NCBI RefSeq assembly: GCF_000576425.1
Contig: NZ_KK069990.1
Coordinates: 1-64,000 of the forward strand
Length of the DNA: 64,000 nucleotides
Direction: 5' to 3'
From: Brachybacterium phenoliresistens
GTDB taxonomy: Bacteria > Actinomycetota > Actinomycetes > Actinomycetales > Dermabacteraceae
Below the pieces are notes generated by a model. That model did not search any database, was not told the origin of the DNA, and was given only the letters and a program-made list of their open reading frames with translations. Position numbers and translations under genes: made by a program. This document shows, one piece after another, positions 61,962 through 64,000 of the stretch; within the stretch, counting starts at the first letter, position 1, and every line of letters begins with the position of its first letter.

Positions 61962-63064
61962 CCTCCGATCGCGCTCATCGGCCGCTCGGGCTGGACGAAG
62001 TCGGGGCGGTCCATGCCGTGGCCGGCCGCCTTGCCCCACTGGACCGCCCGCCACATGTCGGCGATGGCCTCGTCCGACGCCCCCGAGCGCAGGGCGCCGC
62101 GCAGGTCCGTCTCCTCATGGGAGAACAGGCAGGTGCGCACGCGCCCCTCGGCCGTGAGGCGGGTGCGGCGGCAGTCGGCGCAGAAAGGCCGGGTCACCGA
62201 GGCGATGATGCCCATCCGCCCGCGGTGCGCGCCGGTGGCACGATCGGCGACGTCGAACAGCTCGGCGGGGGCGCCGGCGCGCTCCACATCGGCGGGGGAG
62301 AGCAGGAAGCGCCCCTCGAGCAGGGCGTGGACGTCCTGGGCGGTGACCATGCTGCTGCGGTCCCAGATGTGGTCCGCGTCCAGCGGCATCTGCTCGATCA
62401 CGCGCAGCTGGAGGTCCCGCCGCAGGCACCAGTCCAGCAGATCCGGCAGCTCGTGGTCGTTCACCCCGGGCATCAGTACGGCGTTGATCTTGATCGGGGT
62501 CAGCCCCGCCTCCCGCGCCGCGTCGATGCCCTCGAGCACGCGGTGCAGCAGGGGCCGGCGCGTGATGCGCTCGAAGGTCTCGGAGACCACGGAGTCCAGG
62601 GAGACGTTGATGCGGTCCAGCCCGGCCTCGCGCAGCTGCGCGGCGCGCACCTCGAGGCCGATGGCGTTCGTGGTCAGCGAGACGTCCGGCGCGGAGGGCA
62701 GGGCCGAGATCCCTGCGATGATCTCGGGCAGGTCTGGCCGGGTCAGCGGCTCGCCGCCGGTGAGCCGCACCTGCGTGATCCCCAGGTGCTCGGTGCCGAT
62801 GCGCACCATCCGCACGATCTCCTCGCGGGAGAGGAGGTCCTTCGAGGAGAGGAACGTCAGGCCGGAGGCCGGCATGCAGTACGAGCAGCGCAGGTTGCAG
62901 AAGTCGGTGAGCGAGACGCGCAGGTCGGTCGCCTCCCGGCCGAAGCGGTCCAGCAGGGCCGGGGAGGCGGGGCGATCGGCCGTGTCGGGAAGGCGCACGG
63001 CGGCGGGGTCCGTCGTGCGGGGCCGGGGGATCCCCAGCGCCACGCCGCGTCCTGCCCTGGGCAT
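61958..63064 (-). CDS. moaA: GTP 3',8-cyclase MoaA
   Basis: This radical SAM enzyme converts GTP to the first molybdopterin precursor. The 368-residue protein has the N-terminal cluster motif CNLRCSYC (C56, C60, C63), GGEPLTRPDL, and the C-terminal cluster cysteines in FCADCRRTRLTAEGRVRTC. It ends MSAIGG; diglycine is usual for MoaA. A divergent -10 TATCCT (63109-63114, minus strand) could start its RNA. The ATG at 63064 has GGAGGG upstream. Confidence 0.95.
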   Translation of the reverse strand: MPRAGRGVALGIPRPRTTDPAAVRLPDTADRPASPALLDRFGREATDLRVSLTDFCNLRCSYCMPASGLTFLSSKDLLSREEIVRMVRIGTEHLGITQVRLTGGEPLTRPDLPEIIAGISALPSAPDVSLTTNAIGLEVRAAQLREAGLDRINVSLDSVVSETFERITRRPLLHRVLEGIDAAREAGLTPIKINAVLMPGVNDHELPDLLDWCLRRDLQLRVIEQMPLDADHIWDRSSMVTAQDVHALLEGRFLLSPADVERAGAPAELFDVADRATGAHRGRMGIIASVTRPFCADCRRTRLTAEGRVRTCLFSHEETDLRGALRSGASDEAIADMWRAVQWGKAAGHGMDRPDFVQPERPMSAIGG

Positions 63065-63108
63065 CGCGCCCCCTCCCTGCGGCGCGCCGGGTGCGCGCCG
63101 TCCCGTCC

Positions 63109-63114
63109 AGGATA
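63109..63114 (-). promoter_or_regulatory. -10 box TATCCT of moaA
   Basis: On the minus strand TATCCT would start RNA about 38 bases before the moaA ATG. Confidence 0.4.
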
Positions 63115-63254
63115 GGGGCCCGCCCCGCGCCGGCGGGGATCGGGCGGGCCCCGTTGCCGGGTCGAGACCCGCCGGGGTCGTGCCGCGGGGCGTGGGCGTC
63201 CCCGCGGCCGGGGGCGGCGGGGCGCGCTCCGGGGGCCGGAGGCCGATACTGGAG

Positions 63255-63286
63255 GGGTGCGCCGAGGTCGCTCGGCGCCCGCACCC
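63255..63286 (+). promoter_or_regulatory. Stable hairpin in leader of second moeA
   Basis: GGGTGCGCCGAG (63255-63266) pairs with CTCGGC and GCACCC (63271-63276, 63281-63286) with a bulge of four bases. It lies 15 bases before the moeA start, leaving the AAGGA ribosome site just outside, so it could control translation. Confidence 0.5.
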
Positions 63287-63301
63287 GAGGGAAGGACGCC
63301 G

Positions 63302-64000
63302 ATGGACCGGATCCCGCTCGCCGATCACCGCGACGACGCGATCGCCCTGCTCGCCGCCCATCGCACGCGAGAGATCGTGCCCGTCACGGGCGCGCTGCTC
63401 GGGCGGGTGGCCGCGGCCGATGTCCGGGCCCGCACCGACGTCCCCGCGGCGGACAACTCCCAGATGGACGGCTATGCCGTCGCCGCGGCCGATCTCGCGG
63501 GCGACGGCGCCGCGGCGCGCCTCCGGCTCGCCCCGGCGATCGCCGCCGGCGCCGGGGTGCGCGACCACGTCCCCGGCACCGCGACCCCGATCATGACCGG
63601 CGCCCCCGTCCCGCGCGGCGCGGACCTCGTCGTCCCCGTCGAGGAGAGCGGCCCCGGCAGCTTCGAGGGCGCCCCGCCCGCCGGCGAGGAGATCGACCTG
63701 CGTCCCGCCGTCGCCGCGGCCGGTCGCTTCGTGCGCCGCGCCGCCTCCGACACCCGCGCCGGGGACCTGATCCTGCGCGAGGGGACCGTGCTCACCCCGG
63801 CACGCATCGCCCACCTCGCCGCCTGCGGGATCGACCGTCTGCGCGTGCTCGTGCCGATGCGCGCCCTGGTCCTGTCCACCGGCAGCGAGGTGCAGGATGC
63901 CTCCACGGCGCTGCGGGAGGGCGGCGCCTTCGACGCCAACGGTCCGGGCCTCGCCGCCGCCCTGGTCGACGCCGGCGCGGAGGTGGTCGGCGCCGCCCGT
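63302..64000 (+). CDS. moeA: Molybdopterin molybdotransferase MoeA (copy 2, 3' end outside window)
   Basis: The first 233 residues of a second MoeA-family protein are visible. Motifs are NSQMDGYAVAAADL near 54-67, IMTGAPVPRGADLVVPVEES, and LSTGSEVQD, with DANGPGLAAAL near the window end. The DGYA form is closer to standard MoeA than copy 1, which has DGFA. The ATG at 63302 has AAGGA upstream. It is divergent from moaA, so the two copies bracket the peptide transporter. Confidence 0.93.
   Translation, partial: MDRIPLADHRDDAIALLAAHRTREIVPVTGALLGRVAAADVRARTDVPAADNSQMDGYAVAAADLAGDGAAARLRLAPAIAAGAGVRDHVPGTATPIMTGAPVPRGADLVVPVEESGPGSFEGAPPAGEEIDLRPAVAAAGRFVRRAASDTRAGDLILREGTVLTPARIAHLAACGIDRLRVLVPMRALVLSTGSEVQDASTALREGGAFDANGPGLAAALVDAGAEVVGAAR

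Overview
The window is a 64 kb stretch of very GC-rich chromosomal DNA from an actinobacterium, most likely a member of the Micrococcales of the Brachybacterium/Dermabacteraceae type (inference from GC content, codon use and gene families; the genus is not proven). Supporting hallmarks are a bacterial XPB helicase with its helicase-associated partner, a DUF222-HNH endonuclease, a MoxR/DUF58/DUF4129 operon, GTG and TTG starts, ATGA-type gene overlaps and probable leaderless transcripts. It looks like ordinary core chromosome: no insertion sequences, phage genes, rRNA or CRISPR arrays were found, and genes fill nearly all of it.

Layout. 1-8.0 kb: a truncated DEAD-box helicase (minus), then a LacI regulator with a GH2 glycosidase, a zinc alcohol dehydrogenase, and a YtrA-type GntR regulator with a two-part ABC transporter. 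8.1-10.9 kb: RNase HI fused to an NTF2-like domain, a DUF418 membrane protein and a DUF4031 protein, translationally coupled. 10.9-18.9 kb: a tandem TetR-TetR fusion facing a secreted histidine phosphatase, then a PhoPR-like two-component pair, a LapA-domain protein, XPB helicase and a membrane protein. 19.1-27.3 kb: 6-phosphogluconate dehydrogenase, a small membrane protein, a DUF222-HNH protein, the XPB-partner protein, an unusual tRNA with a UAA anticodon, a DUF368 transporter and a YggS protein.

27.6-35.1 kb: an MFS exporter; a trans-sulfuration enzyme followed by a cystine-type amino-acid ABC transporter (one sulfur amino-acid unit); a Bax-inhibitor-1 protein and cardiolipin synthase. 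35.1-46.9 kb: two paralogous membrane-anchored proteins with an 18-G homopolymer between them; a ThiD-like kinase; a GH3 lipoprotein; an operon of an unknown protein, an S9 peptidase and an alpha/beta hydrolase that lacks its nucleophile; a repeat-rich Pro/Ser/Thr protein; a DUF2079 membrane protein; and MsrA. 46.9-53.7 kb (minus): six overlapping genes running from a THUMP-like methyltransferase through DUF4129, MoxR and DUF58 proteins, then an MDR oxidoreductase. 53.7-64 kb: molybdenum-cofactor genes (moeA, moaD, moaA and a second, truncated moeA) split by a four-gene oligopeptide ABC transporter.

The most unusual signals are the short-variable-loop tRNA-Leu(UAA)-like gene, the tandem TetR fusion, the G18 tract upstream of a surface-protein gene, three enzymes lacking a canonical catalytic residue, and a recurring TAnnnT box 6-7 bases before start codons, which suggests many leaderless mRNAs. 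No completely new multi-gene system can be claimed from sequence alone.
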